Of a stretch of 64,000 nucleotides of DNA, positions 45,916 through 53,988 are shown piece by piece; positions within the stretch are counted from its first letter, which is position 1, and every line of letters starts with the position of its first letter. Position numbers and translations under genes: made by a program. This stretch comes from Brevibacterium moorei. Its GTDB lineage: Bacteria; Actinomycetota; Actinomycetes; Actinomycetales; Brevibacteriaceae. The stretch is from the NCBI RefSeq assembly GCF_024580735.1, contig NZ_JANIJX010000001.1, positions 124,001 through 188,000 on the forward strand. Direction: 5' to 3'. Under the pieces are notes generated by a model, which was not told the DNA's origin, did no database searches, and saw only the letters and a program-made list of their open reading frames with translations.

Positions 45916-45921
45916 TAACCT
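45916..45921 (+). promoter_or_regulatory. -10 element TAACCT upstream of the PemK-like gene
   Basis: TAACCT ends 7 nt before the ATG at 45929. The interval contains GAGG only 3 nt from the ATG, too close for a normal ribosome-binding site. Confidence 0.5.
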
Positions 45922-45928
45922 TGAGGAC

Positions 45929-46627
45929 ATGGATTGGAAGAAGCTAGGGAATCGACTGCTGCGCGCCGGGGCCAAGGAGGGCGTCAAGCTCGCCAGGAAG
46001 GCGCTCGAGGATCCGAAGACCCGCCAAAGCGTCGCGGGCCTGCTCACCGGACCCGCTCGCGACACCGACAAGGACACCCGTGGGGACACCAGTTCCAAGC
46101 CCCCGCGCGCCGCGCAGCAGAACACAGGACGGACTACCCCCGCGGTCACCGGGCGCGAGGATTATCAGAGTGGTCGGACCGCGCAGCGCTCCGCTCCCAA
46201 ACAGGGCTTCCCGCACCGCCCGTCCGGGGGCTACCCTGGTGATTTCACCGGTACGGTCAAGCCCCAGTACGCCCCCGACCTGGACGGCGACGCCGATCCC
46301 GGCGAGGTCGTGTGGGCCTGGGTGCCCTTCGAAGAGGACCCTGGACAGGGCAAGGACCGTCCGGTGTTGATCGTCGGCCACGACGGACGCTGGCTGCTGG
46401 GCCTCATGCTCTCGAGCAAGGACCACGTGCCCGGCGGGGTCGGCGACATCGACGAGACCCGCAACGCCCGCTGGCTCAATGTGGGCGCGGGCGATTGGGA
46501 CGCGCAGCGGCGGCCTTCGGAGATCCGGCTCGATCGGATCATCCGGATCAGTCCATCCGGGGTGCGCAGGGAGGGCGCCATCCTCCCGATGGAGCTCTAC
46601 TCGCTGGTTGCCAAGAACATCGAATGA
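45929..46627 (+). CDS. PemK/MazF-like protein with long disordered N-terminus, no adjacent antitoxin
   Basis: A 232-residue protein. The first ~115 residues are charged and then Ser/Thr/Arg/Pro-rich, probably unfolded. The last ~115 residues start with PGEVVWAWVPFEEDPGQGKD then RPVLIVG, matching the MazF/PemK fold opening (G-x-V-W-x-x...RP-x-L-I-V), and end with a strand-helix segment (SEIRLDRIIRISPSG). Whether it keeps ribonuclease activity is unknown. No antitoxin gene sits next to it. ATG 45929 was chosen because a more upstream ATG (45854) would overlap lepA's leader region and the promoter. Confidence 0.7.
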   Translation: MDWKKLGNRLLRAGAKEGVKLARKALEDPKTRQSVAGLLTGPARDTDKDTRGDTSSKPPRAAQQNTGRTTPAVTGREDYQSGRTAQRSAPKQGFPHRPSGGYPGDFTGTVKPQYAPDLDGDADPGEVVWAWVPFEEDPGQGKDRPVLIVGHDGRWLLGLMLSSKDHVPGGVGDIDETRNARWLNVGAGDWDAQRRPSEIRLDRIIRISPSGVRREGAILPMELYSLVAKNIE

Positions 46628-46689
46628 GCGGCCGCGGCGCTAGTCGCGCACAGCACATCCGCTGAGCCCTGCGCAGCCGGTCCGCCATG

Positions 46690-46695
46690 TAGAAT
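46690..46695 (+). promoter_or_regulatory. -10 element TAGAAT of rpsT
   Basis: TAGAAT lies 154 nt before the rpsT start codon, giving a leader of about 145 nt. The leader contains several GC stems. No strong -35 was seen. Confidence 0.45.
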
Positions 46696-46849
46696 AGGTG
46701 ATTGTGTATCCGCCAAGGCGTGTGTCTCGCCGTGGTCGGGCGGAATCACCCCGGTACGTCTGGGGCCGTTGTGTTTCCCCGCAGCGGGCCCGCGCAGTCG
46801 TCCGGGAGCCCTCACGACCAAATGTAAGCCGATAAGCAAAGGTACTAAA

Positions 46850-47110
46850 TTGGCAAATATCAAGTCCCAGATGAAGCGGATCCGCACGAACGAAAAGGCC
46901 CGCCTGCGCAACAAGTCCGTGCGCAGCGAGGTCCGTTCCGCCATCCGCGCCGTCCGTGAGAACATCACTGCCGGTAAGAAGGACGAGGCACAGGCCACTC
47001 TCCAGGTTGCTTCGCGCAAGCTGGACAAGGCCGTTTCCAAGGGTGTGCTGCACAAGAACAATGCGGCCAACCACAAGTCGAAGCTGGCCAAGCAGGTCAA
47101 CGCCCTCTGA
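46850..47110 (+). CDS. rpsT: 30S ribosomal protein S20
   Basis: Primary 16S rRNA-binding protein, 86 residues, with the family N-terminus [21 protein letters not shown] directly after the start and an Ala/Lys-rich helical remainder. The start codon is TTG at 46850, with AAAGG 7 nt upstream. Longer ATG/GTG readings have no similarity. A TTG start for rpsT is also used in E. coli, where S20 limits its own translation. The long leader (see 46690) fits such control. Convergent with holA across a perfect hairpin. Confidence 0.96.
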   Translation: MANIKSQMKRIRTNEKARLRNKSVRSEVRSAIRAVRENITAGKKDEAQATLQVASRKLDKAVSKGVLHKNNAANHKSKLAKQVNAL

Positions 47111-47163
47111 TCGTTGATCCGCTGAACAGCTGTTCGGCCCATGGGGGTTCGACCCCTGGAGAC

Positions 47164-47198
47164 CATCGGCGCCGTCACCTCGGGTGACGGCGCCGATG
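47164..47198. terminator. Bidirectional hairpin between rpsT and holA
   Basis: Perfect 16-bp stem (47164-47179 with 47183-47198) around a TCG centre, between convergent genes, 5 nt from the holA stop. Confidence 0.85.
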
Positions 47199-47203
47199 TG
47201 GTT

Positions 47204-48214
47204 TCACCGTCGGGTCCGCGCCAGCTGGGAGACCCTGAACACCAGCCGTTCGACCGCATACACGGGGTCGCGACCACCGCCCTTGACGGCTTCGTCGGCG
47301 GCTGCCGCATGCAGGATCGCCTCCCCCAGCGCCACTTGGTTCCACGAGCGCAGGTCCCGCTTGGCCCGATCGATCTGCCAGGGCGCCATCTTCAGTTCCG
47401 CCGCGTTCTCCCCCACCGAACCGCTGAGCCCCTGGACCTTCGCCAACTGACGCAGTTTGAGCGCTACCGCGGCGACGATCGGCACGGCATCTGTGCCGGT
47501 GGCCAGGGCGTGGCGCACCAGGGTCAGGGCTTCGGCGGTGTGGCCGGCCACCGTGGCATCGGCGACCTTGAACCCCGTGGCCTCCACCCGCCCGCCGTAG
47601 TATTTATCGACCAGTTCGGTCGTGATGACGCCATCGGTATCGGCCACCAACTGGTCGATCCCGGCGTCCAGTTCGCTCAGGTCGGATCCGGTGGCCACCA
47701 GCAGGGCCTCGAGCGCCTGGGGGTCGATCTTGCGCCCGGCCCTGGTGAACTCCCTGGCCGCGAAGTCGTGTTTGTCCTTCTCCGTCTTGACCGCCAACGC
47801 GTCGACGGCGGGATACCCGGCACGTTCCAGGGCCTTCGTGAGCTTCGCCCCACGGTTGCCACCGGAGTGTTTGAGGATGAGCACCGCGTCCTCGTTGACA
47901 TCGTCGAGATAGGCCAGGGCGTCGGTCAGGAACGCGTCCGACATCCCCGCCAGATTGTCGACGATGACGAGCTTGTCCGCGGAGAACAGCGAGGGCGCAC
48001 AGGCCTGCAGCAGATCCCCGCGTTCGCACCTGGCCGCATCCAGCCGGGTCGTCTCGAAATCCCCCTGTTTGCGCACGGCGCCCACCAGACGGTCCTGAGC
48101 TTTGCGCACCAGCACCGCTTCCGGACCTGAGATCAGGATCACGGGCGCCGGCTTCGCCTTCTGCCAGGGAATCAGGTTCGATTTCTTCGCGGATCTCGCA
48201 TTCTTCGCTGCCAC
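47204..48214 (-). CDS. holA: DNA polymerase III subunit delta
   Basis: Clamp-loader subunit that opens the beta clamp. The 336-residue protein has the AAA+-like fold without a Walker A (as normal for delta): PVILISGPEAVLVRKAQDRL near the start and the C-terminal helical domain (AVALKLRQLAKVQGLSG). I placed the start at GTG 48214: a TACGCT lies 7 nt upstream and homology begins at this point. Earlier in-frame codons fall in the promoter. Neighbour of comEC as in most actinobacteria. Confidence 0.93.
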   Translation of the reverse strand: MAAKNARSAKKSNLIPWQKAKPAPVILISGPEAVLVRKAQDRLVGAVRKQGDFETTRLDAARCERGDLLQACAPSLFSADKLVIVDNLAGMSDAFLTDALAYLDDVNEDAVLILKHSGGNRGAKLTKALERAGYPAVDALAVKTEKDKHDFAAREFTRAGRKIDPQALEALLVATGSDLSELDAGIDQLVADTDGVITTELVDKYYGGRVEATGFKVADATVAGHTAEALTLVRHALATGTDAVPIVAAVALKLRQLAKVQGLSGSVGENAAELKMAPWQIDRAKRDLRSWNQVALGEAILHAAAADEAVKGGGRDPVYAVERLVFRVSQLARTRR

Positions 48215-48221
48215 ATACCCA

Positions 48222-48227
48222 AGCGTA
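48222..48227 (-). promoter_or_regulatory. -10 element TACGCT upstream of holA
   Basis: TACGCT ends 7 nt before the GTG at 48214, consistent with a leaderless transcript. No -35 match. Confidence 0.5.
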
Positions 48228-48249
48228 GTGCCATGGCCGGACACGCCCG

Positions 48250-50526
48250 TCATCCCCCACAACCACGGGTTCCCCGCAGGCCACCGTCGACATCGAGGAC
48301 GATCGTGCCGCACACGTCGGTGCGCAGCACCGGAACCTGTCCGAAGGCCTCCAGCGCGGCCCGGGTCGGATGGCCGTAGCGGTTCTCCCCCACCGAGACC
48401 ACGCCGGCGGCCGGACCCGCCCCAGCGAAGAAACCCGGATCAATATCGGCCGATCCGTGGTGTGGGGCGATGAGGACGTCCACCCGCCCGAAGGTGCCGG
48501 CGAGACGACGCTGTTGAGCGGCTCCGATATCGCCGGGGACCAGTACGGTGCGGTCGGCCACCATGATCAGGAAGACCAGGGACTCGGCGTTCCCGTCGGC
48601 CACCCGGCCGTCGGCTGCCGGGACGGTGCTGTCGGGACGCGGCCACAGGACCCGCCAGGATACCTCGGTACCGGGCAGCGAGAACGCGGCACCGGCGCGC
48701 AACGGCTGTGCCGACCGTCCGGTGATCGCCTCGGCACGGCGGGCGCGGTCATCGTCGGCCAGGGGCGCGCTGATCCACAGTGCTTCCACCGTACGCCCCC
48801 TGACCGCGCCCGACAGCCCCTGCACGTGATCCGCATCGAAATGTGAGAGGGCGACCCAGACGTGCTCGGCCCGCAAATCGCGCAAGCAGGAGTCGACTGC
48901 GGCGGGGTCGCGCCCGGTGTCGATCAACAGAACCCGGCCGGGGCCCAACGAGACCGCGGTGGCGCTGCCCTGACCGACATCGCAGACTGCCACCGTCCAG
49001 TGTCCGAGCTGGGCCCGGGGCGCCAGCGGGAGCACCAGGCCGGCAACCAGCGCCGCCGCTGCCACGGGCAGGCTCCAACGCCACAGCCGCAGCCTGCGGA
49101 GACAGGCTGCGGCGAAGGCCGCAGTGATCAGTCCGGCCAGTGCCAGGCCCAGGGGACCCGCCGGCCAGGGCAGCACGGCCCCTGGCAGCTCCGCACCGAT
49201 CCGAGCGAGTTCGGCGATCCACCAGGACGGCAATGCGCCCAACTGGGCCAGCGCCCACCCACACCAGTCGATGCCAGGCAGCACACCGGAACCGAGGCCG
49301 CAGACCAGCGCGCCGAGCCCCAGAATGGTCGCAGGGGCCACCGCGGGCCCCGCCAGCAGATTTGCCACGACCGACCATGCACTGGGTGCCGAACCCAGGG
49401 CCACGAGCACCGGCAGCACCGCTATCTGCGCGCACAGTGGAACGGCCAGTGCCGCGGCAACCGGAAGCGGCAGGCGGGCCCGGCGCAGGGCGTCCGTAAC
49501 GGGCCGGCCCAGCACGATCAGGCCCGCGGTGGCAGCAGCGGAGAGGATGAAGCCCGCGCTGACGGCCAGTTGTGGAGCGACGATGACGAGGACGAGCAGG
49601 GCGGTGCAGAGCACGGCAGGGGTATTGCGGCCGGTCTTCCGGGCCAGGGCCAGGGTGCCGGCCAACCCCATGGCGGCCGCGCGGAGGGCCGATGGTTCCG
49701 GTCCGACGATGAAGACGTAGGCCAGGCCGATGGCAGTGGAGACGGCCAGAATCGCGCCCCTGCGCCGGGTCAGGTGGCGTAGGACCCAGACCGCGGTAAC
49801 CGTGATGAGGGTGATGTTGGCCCCGCTGACGGCCATAACATGGCTCAAGGAGACGATCTTCATCTGTTCGGCCAGCAGTTCGTCGACCGCAGCGGTATCG
49901 CCGATCACGAGGCCAGGCAGCAGGCGGGTGCCCGCGTGCCCGGTACCCGCGGCATCCGCCAGGAAACTGCGCAGGTGCGCGCGCAGACGCCAGGGAGCAC
50001 CGGGCGGACCGAGGGTGGCGGGCCGGCTGTCGGTGAATGCCGTAATGCGCGGCCCGGCTGTCTTCAGGTCGGCGTCGAGCATGATGCGGCTGCCCGCCGG
50101 CGGGAGTCCGGCACGGCTCAGAATCTCCAGTGAACCACGCGGGGTGTGAACCGATCCCCGGTGCATACCGCCGGGCGTCTGCACGGGGTCGGACACGATG
50201 AGGGCCGCGCCCCGGTAGTGGTCGTCACCTGTCGGCATGGCGAGCAGGTGGGCCGCGACGAGACCCGCGGCCAGCGACGCCAGCAAACAGGTGGAGGCCG
50301 CCCACGCCGCCGGACGGGTCCGCCGCCGGCGGAGTGCGAGCGCGGCCAGGATCGCACAGACCACGGCGAGCAGAGCGGTGTGGCGGGGGTTCCCCGGTAC
50401 TGCCGCCGCCGACCAGGCGGCCACGGTAGCCACCAGGAGGCGCCAGGTGGCCGCCCTGTGCAGGAGCGCCGCGCTCAGCCGTCCGCCGGCGGAGTCAGGG
50501 TCCCGGGGTGCGTGACGCCGTCTCAT
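48250..50526 (-). CDS. comEC: ComEC/Rec2-family DNA uptake channel protein
   Basis: Polytopic membrane protein of 758 residues with a short DUF4131-like N-terminal part, a competence domain with about ten helices (LLPGLVIGDTAAVDELL, LSHVMAVSGANITLI), and a C-terminal metallo-beta-lactamase domain (SHFDADHVQGL, APHHGSADIDP). Full length and with the catalytic His motif intact, it could form the channel and degrade the non-transported strand. ATG 50526 overlaps the comEA stop (ATGA). Confidence 0.93.
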   Translation of the reverse strand: MRRRHAPRDPDSAGGRLSAALLHRAATWRLLVATVAAWSAAAVPGNPRHTALLAVVCAILAALALRRRRTRPAAWAASTCLLASLAAGLVAAHLLAMPTGDDHYRGAALIVSDPVQTPGGMHRGSVHTPRGSLEILSRAGLPPAGSRIMLDADLKTAGPRITAFTDSRPATLGPPGAPWRLRAHLRSFLADAAGTGHAGTRLLPGLVIGDTAAVDELLAEQMKIVSLSHVMAVSGANITLITVTAVWVLRHLTRRRGAILAVSTAIGLAYVFIVGPEPSALRAAAMGLAGTLALARKTGRNTPAVLCTALLVLVIVAPQLAVSAGFILSAAATAGLIVLGRPVTDALRRARLPLPVAAALAVPLCAQIAVLPVLVALGSAPSAWSVVANLLAGPAVAPATILGLGALVCGLGSGVLPGIDWCGWALAQLGALPSWWIAELARIGAELPGAVLPWPAGPLGLALAGLITAAFAAACLRRLRLWRWSLPVAAAALVAGLVLPLAPRAQLGHWTVAVCDVGQGSATAVSLGPGRVLLIDTGRDPAAVDSCLRDLRAEHVWVALSHFDADHVQGLSGAVRGRTVEALWISAPLADDDRARRAEAITGRSAQPLRAGAAFSLPGTEVSWRVLWPRPDSTVPAADGRVADGNAESLVFLIMVADRTVLVPGDIGAAQQRRLAGTFGRVDVLIAPHHGSADIDPGFFAGAGPAAGVVSVGENRYGHPTRAALEAFGQVPVLRTDVCGTIVLDVDGGLRGTRGCGG

Positions 50527-51230
50527 ATCCGGGCGCGGTCCTTGAGCCCCTCGACTGTCTTCTGACCGATGCCGGAGACCTCGGTGAGTTGGTCCACACT
50601 CGTGAAGGGGCCGTGTTCCTCGCGGTGGGCGACGATCGCTGCGGCGGTCACGGGTCCGATGCCGGGGAGCGCCTCGAGCTCCGCTGCTCCCGCTTTGTTG
50701 ATGTCGACGCTACTGTTGTTCTGCGTTCCGGACACCGCGCTGTTCTCCGCACGGCCGGTCGGCGGCGACCCGCGGGGTGTGACGACGATCTGTTCCCCGT
50801 CCACGAGGATGCGGGCCTGGTTGATGGAGGCCTCATCGGCTTTCTTCGTCATCCCTCCGCAGGCCCGCAGGGCTTCGGCCACGCGCGCCCCGGCAGCCAG
50901 TTCGACCACACCGGGCCGGGCCACCTCGCCGACGATGTGGACGGTCACGGCACCGGCCCGGTCGGCCGTGGGCCCGGCAGTGGAGGTCACGATCGGGGCC
51001 GGCGCCTCCGTAGTGGTCTGTGGCGGGGCGTTGAGGTACCGCAACAGGAGCAGCCCGATGACGGCGGCGAGGACCAGCGCGCCGATGAGGAGGAGCACCC
51101 GACGGCTGGGGACGGGGCGGGTGGCGGGCAGGAGGTCCGCGAGTTCCGGATCCTCGTCGGCCGGGTCCCAACCATCGCGGCGGGTGCGGCCCAGCAGGCT
51201 GGAGATGCGGTCTTCGGGCGATCGTGACAT
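50523..51230 (-). CDS. comEA: ComEA-type helix-hairpin-helix DNA receptor
   Basis: Membrane-anchored DNA-binding protein, 235 residues. One N-terminal helix (residues 44-65), a SLBB domain (VTVHIVGEVARPGVVEL), then a Gly/Ser-rich linker and two helix-hairpin-helix motifs (LEALPGIGPVTAAAIVAHRE and LTEVSGIGQKTVEGLKD). It delivers DNA to ComEC. ATG 51230 with TAGCGT 6 nt upstream and no clear Shine-Dalgarno. Confidence 0.93.
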   Translation of the reverse strand: MSRSPEDRISSLLGRTRRDGWDPADEDPELADLLPATRPVPSRRVLLLIGALVLAAVIGLLLLRYLNAPPQTTTEAPAPIVTSTAGPTADRAGAVTVHIVGEVARPGVVELAAGARVAEALRACGGMTKKADEASINQARILVDGEQIVVTPRGSPPTGRAENSAVSGTQNNSSVDINKAGAAELEALPGIGPVTAAAIVAHREEHGPFTSVDQLTEVSGIGQKTVEGLKDRARI

Positions 51231-51236
51231 GCCGCA

Positions 51237-51242
51237 ACGCTA
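51237..51242 (-). promoter_or_regulatory. -10 element TAGCGT upstream of comEA-comEC
   Basis: TAGCGT ends 6 nt before the ATG at 51230. Confidence 0.5.
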
Positions 51243-51357
51243 GATCCGCGGATTCCGGCCCGCCAGGACGCCCGGTGCGCCTGTGGACGCCAGGGAGTTG
51301 TCAACAGTCCGGTGATGCGCTGTTGCACCCTCCTGTGACCTGCGGCGGGTCCGGTGC

Positions 51358-52251
51358 TCAGGGCAGGGTCTGGACGATGATCCCGGTGGTTCCCGGCCCC
51401 ACATGGGCGGTGATGACGGTGGACAGGATCTCCTCGCGCACGCGCGTGCCTGTCGGGAGTTCGGCTTCGTCCACAAGCTCGCGCAGCCGGGTGAAGCCCG
51501 CACCGGCCTCTGCTGCACTCGCCTCCGCGTGCAGGAGGACGCATTCGATTCGGCCACCGCCTGCGGCGAGTTCGCGCGCCCGCCCGACGGCCGAGTCCAC
51601 CAGGCGGGCGATCGCCCGGGAACTGGTGCGTACCCGGGCCAACGGGGTGACTTCGCCGGCGTCCAGGGTCAGGACGGGCACGATGGACAGCGCCCGGCCC
51701 AGCAGACTGGCCGCCCGGCCGATCCGCCCGCCGGCTCGCAGGTACTCAAGCGAAGCGGGCACGAAGTAGGCGCTCGTCTCCTCCGCACACCAATCGCGCA
51801 GGGTTCGTTCCAACACGGAGGCCCCGGTGTGTCGACCGGCCACCGCAATCGCCACGGCTCCGGCCAGACCGGCCGCGGCGGTCTGCGAGTCCACCACGAC
51901 GACGGGGACCTCGCCGGCGGCGCCGGTGGTGCTGCTCGCGGCCGTATGGGTGCCGGAGAGCCTGGCCGAGAGAGTGAGCACGACGATGGCCTCGGATCCG
52001 GCTCGCACGAGTTCGCGGTATGCCTGTGCGAAGGCCGCCGCAGGAGGCTGCGACGTCGTCACGCGGGCCCCCGAGGCCATCGCGGTCGTGATGTCGTGGG
52101 CGCTCCACTGCCGGTCCGGGCGCTCGACTCCGGCCACGGCAACGGTCAGGTCCACTATGCGCAGGCGCCCGTCGAGCTCTGCGGTGAAGGTCTCCACCTG
52201 TTCCTCGCTCAGGCGGGCTGTCGAGTCGACGACCAATCCCAGTTTCTGCAT
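51358..52251 (-). CDS. degV: DegV-family fatty-acid-binding protein
   Basis: Lipid-binding protein of the DegV (EDD) family, 297 residues. In this family a fatty acid is bound in the pocket and delivered to the FakA kinase. VVDSTARLSEEQ opens the protein and the lipid-contacting TTSQPPAAAFAQAYREL motif is present. No FakA partner is adjacent here. ATG 52251. A TAGGCT lies 7 nt upstream and no Shine-Dalgarno is visible. Confidence 0.88.
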   Translation of the reverse strand: MQKLGLVVDSTARLSEEQVETFTAELDGRLRIVDLTVAVAGVERPDRQWSAHDITTAMASGARVTTSQPPAAAFAQAYRELVRAGSEAIVVLTLSARLSGTHTAASSTTGAAGEVPVVVVDSQTAAAGLAGAVAIAVAGRHTGASVLERTLRDWCAEETSAYFVPASLEYLRAGGRIGRAASLLGRALSIVPVLTLDAGEVTPLARVRTSSRAIARLVDSAVGRARELAAGGGRIECVLLHAEASAAEAGAGFTRLRELVDEAELPTGTRVREEILSTVITAHVGPGTTGIIVQTLP

Positions 52252-52258
52252 GGTGCCC

Positions 52259-52264
52259 AGCCTA
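52259..52264 (-). promoter_or_regulatory. -10 element TAGGCT upstream of degV
   Basis: TAGGCT ends 7 nt before the degV ATG. Divergent from the element at 52322-52327; the two promoters share about 60 nt. Confidence 0.5.
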
Positions 52265-52321
52265 GTCCGGAATTCCCCGGCTTTACGGCAGGCCGGGCAC
52301 GGCTGCGCGTCGTTCCTTGGA

Positions 52322-52327
52322 TACGCT
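52322..52327 (+). promoter_or_regulatory. -10 element TACGCT upstream of the gene at 52334
   Basis: TACGCT ends 6 nt before the GTG at 52334. The interval GGTGGG and the following GTG match the one at 41020-41028. Confidence 0.45.
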
Positions 52328-52333
52328 GGTGGG

Positions 52334-53014
52334 GTGAAGACCCTCTTGGATTACCTCGTCAATTCCCCGACTGCGGCCGTGTCCGGTGTACTCGGCATAG
52401 CGGGCGTCGTCGTGGCCCTCATTCCCGGGCTGCACTCCTGGGCCTGGTTGTTCCTCCTGGTACTGGCGCTGCTGCTCCTGGCCGGTCTATTCGCCTTGGC
52501 AGGCGAATGGCGCAGGACACAGGCCAAGATCGACGATCTGCACACCGAGCTGGCCACGGCACGCGCGCAGATCGGCGGGTTGACGGCCGTCAGCTCACCG
52601 GAGGACGACGAACAGATGGATCAGGCCCCGGCCCGGGAGATTCTGGGGCTGCTGCCGACTAGCGGCGGGATCATCGAGCACCTGCGGATCCAATCGGGTC
52701 CCTCGGGCTTCACGACGGCAGAGCTGGCCCCGGTGCGCACCCTGGTCGACGATTACACGAAGACGGCGTTCAGCACGCACGCGCTGCACGCGGCGTTCAT
52801 GGAACTCTATCGGTGTTCGGCGGCACTCTTGGCGTGGATCGACAAGCAGACGAAGTCGACCGAGGACGGACTCGAGCTCATCCCCGGTGATCAACGCGAT
52901 GGCGGGTGGCGGGAGTTCGCGCAGGTGCGGACCCGCGGGGCGGATCTGGCCGGTGATTTTCTCGCTGCGCGACAGGCCTTCGAGACCGCCGCTCTGGAAG
53001 CCGAGGTCCTCTAG
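52334..53014 (+). CDS. Small coiled-coil membrane protein of unknown function
   Basis: A 226-residue protein I do not recognise. It has two hydrophobic segments within residues 12-58 ([18 protein letters not shown] and [21 protein letters not shown]), a short coiled-coil ([23 protein letters not shown]), and a soluble helical C-terminus of ~130 residues with a [14 protein letters not shown] segment. No motif for catalysis. The final stop codon overlaps the nadE stop at the palindrome CTAG (53011-53014). Divergent from degV. Confidence 0.7.
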   Translation: MKTLLDYLVNSPTAAVSGVLGIAGVVVALIPGLHSWAWLFLLVLALLLLAGLFALAGEWRRTQAKIDDLHTELATARAQIGGLTAVSSPEDDEQMDQAPAREILGLLPTSGGIIEHLRIQSGPSGFTTAELAPVRTLVDDYTKTAFSTHALHAAFMELYRCSAALLAWIDKQTKSTEDGLELIPGDQRDGGWREFAQVRTRGADLAGDFLAARQAFETAALEAEVL

Positions 53015-53838
53015 AACCTGATCCACCAGTTGTCCCCCGGACACACCGGGGGGCGGCGTTTGTGCACCGTGTTCTGGAACCTGATTTCAAGGGCCTCGGT
53101 GACCGCATCGGCCACGGGGGCGCCTTCGAGGAAGTCGTCGATCTGCGCATAGGTCAGGCCCAGGGCCTCCTCATCGGGCTGACCAGGGGCACCGTCGAGC
53201 AGATCGCCGGTGGGTTCCTTGACCCACAGGCGCTCCGGGGCGCCCAGGTGCTCGAGCAGGCTGCGACCCTGGCGTTTGTCCAGGCCCGCGAGCGGGCTGA
53301 CGTCGGATCCACCGTCACCGTGCTTCGTGAAGAAGCCTGTCACCGCCTCGGCGGCATGCCCTGTGCCCACGACCAGGAGGTTGTGCTCGCCGGCCAGTGC
53401 GTAGAGCGCCACCATGCGCATTCTGGCCTTGACATTGCCCTTGGTGAAATCGCTCATGGCCGTGCCCACGCTATCCGCGAACTCGGCGGACAGTCCGTCG
53501 ACGGCGCCTGCGACGTTGAATGCCAGCTGCTGGTCGGGCCGGATGAAGTCCAGGGCGGTGCGCGCGTCGTCCTCATCGGCCTGGACCCGGTAGGGCAGGC
53601 GGACCGCCAGGAGAGCGGCGTCTTCGCCGCGCCTGCGCAATTCTTCTGCGGCCAGCTGGCACAGACGTCCGGTCAGGGCGGAGTCCTGCCCGCCGGAGAC
53701 GCCGACGACGAAGCCCCGTGCACCGGTCGTCAGGCAGTACTCGACGAGGAACTGCACGCGGTGCGCCACCTCGAGCGCCGGATCTATCCGGGGCCGGACA
53801 CCCAACAGCGAGCGGATCTCTGCTGCGGAAAAACTCAT
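53011..53838 (-). CDS. nadE: Ammonia-dependent NAD+ synthetase
   Basis: Amidates nicotinate adenine dinucleotide, the last step to NAD+, using ammonia. The 275-residue protein has the ATP pyrophosphatase motif SGGQDS (48-53), and matches the E. coli enzyme in length and nearly block by block (ITGFFTKxGDGG, KRRPP near the C-terminus). It has no glutaminase domain. I chose the ATG at 53838, because TATCGT lies 6 nt upstream and the extra N-terminal residues in the same frame have no similarity. Convergent with the gene at 52334, overlapping at CTAG. Confidence 0.95.
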   Translation of the reverse strand: MSFSAAEIRSLLGVRPRIDPALEVAHRVQFLVEYCLTTGARGFVVGVSGGQDSALTGRLCQLAAEELRRRGEDAALLAVRLPYRVQADEDDARTALDFIRPDQQLAFNVAGAVDGLSAEFADSVGTAMSDFTKGNVKARMRMVALYALAGEHNLLVVGTGHAAEAVTGFFTKHGDGGSDVSPLAGLDKRQGRSLLEHLGAPERLWVKEPTGDLLDGAPGQPDEEALGLTYAQIDDFLEGAPVADAVTEALEIRFQNTVHKRRPPVCPGDNWWIRF

Positions 53839-53844
53839 GCTCTT

Positions 53845-53850
53845 ACGATA
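53845..53850 (-). promoter_or_regulatory. -10 element TATCGT upstream of nadE
   Basis: TATCGT ends 6 nt before the ATG at 53838; no Shine-Dalgarno. No -35 seen. Confidence 0.5.
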
Positions 53851-53929
53851 TCCGCGTTCTGTATCCCAAATGTTTCCCATGCTGTGATCTTTGGCACAGG
53901 AAGTGTTCATCCTCTGTTCATCTACGCAG

Positions 53930-53973
53930 CAGGGGCACCCCCGGCAGGCATAGTCCCGCCGGCGGTGCCCCTG
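53930..53973 (-). terminator. Hairpin terminator after leuS
   Basis: Stem of 16 positions with one mismatch (CAGGGGCACC-C-CCGGC against GCCGG-C-GGTGCCCCTG), loop of 12 nt, 15 nt after the leuS stop. No U-tract. Confidence 0.7.
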
Positions 53974-53988
53974 TGAACGTGCAGCCGA

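Noticed and set aside
45929..46627. A complete toxin-antitoxin pair at the MazF-like gene
   Set aside because: No small antitoxin frame lies on either side. Upstream is lepA's start region and downstream is the rpsT leader.
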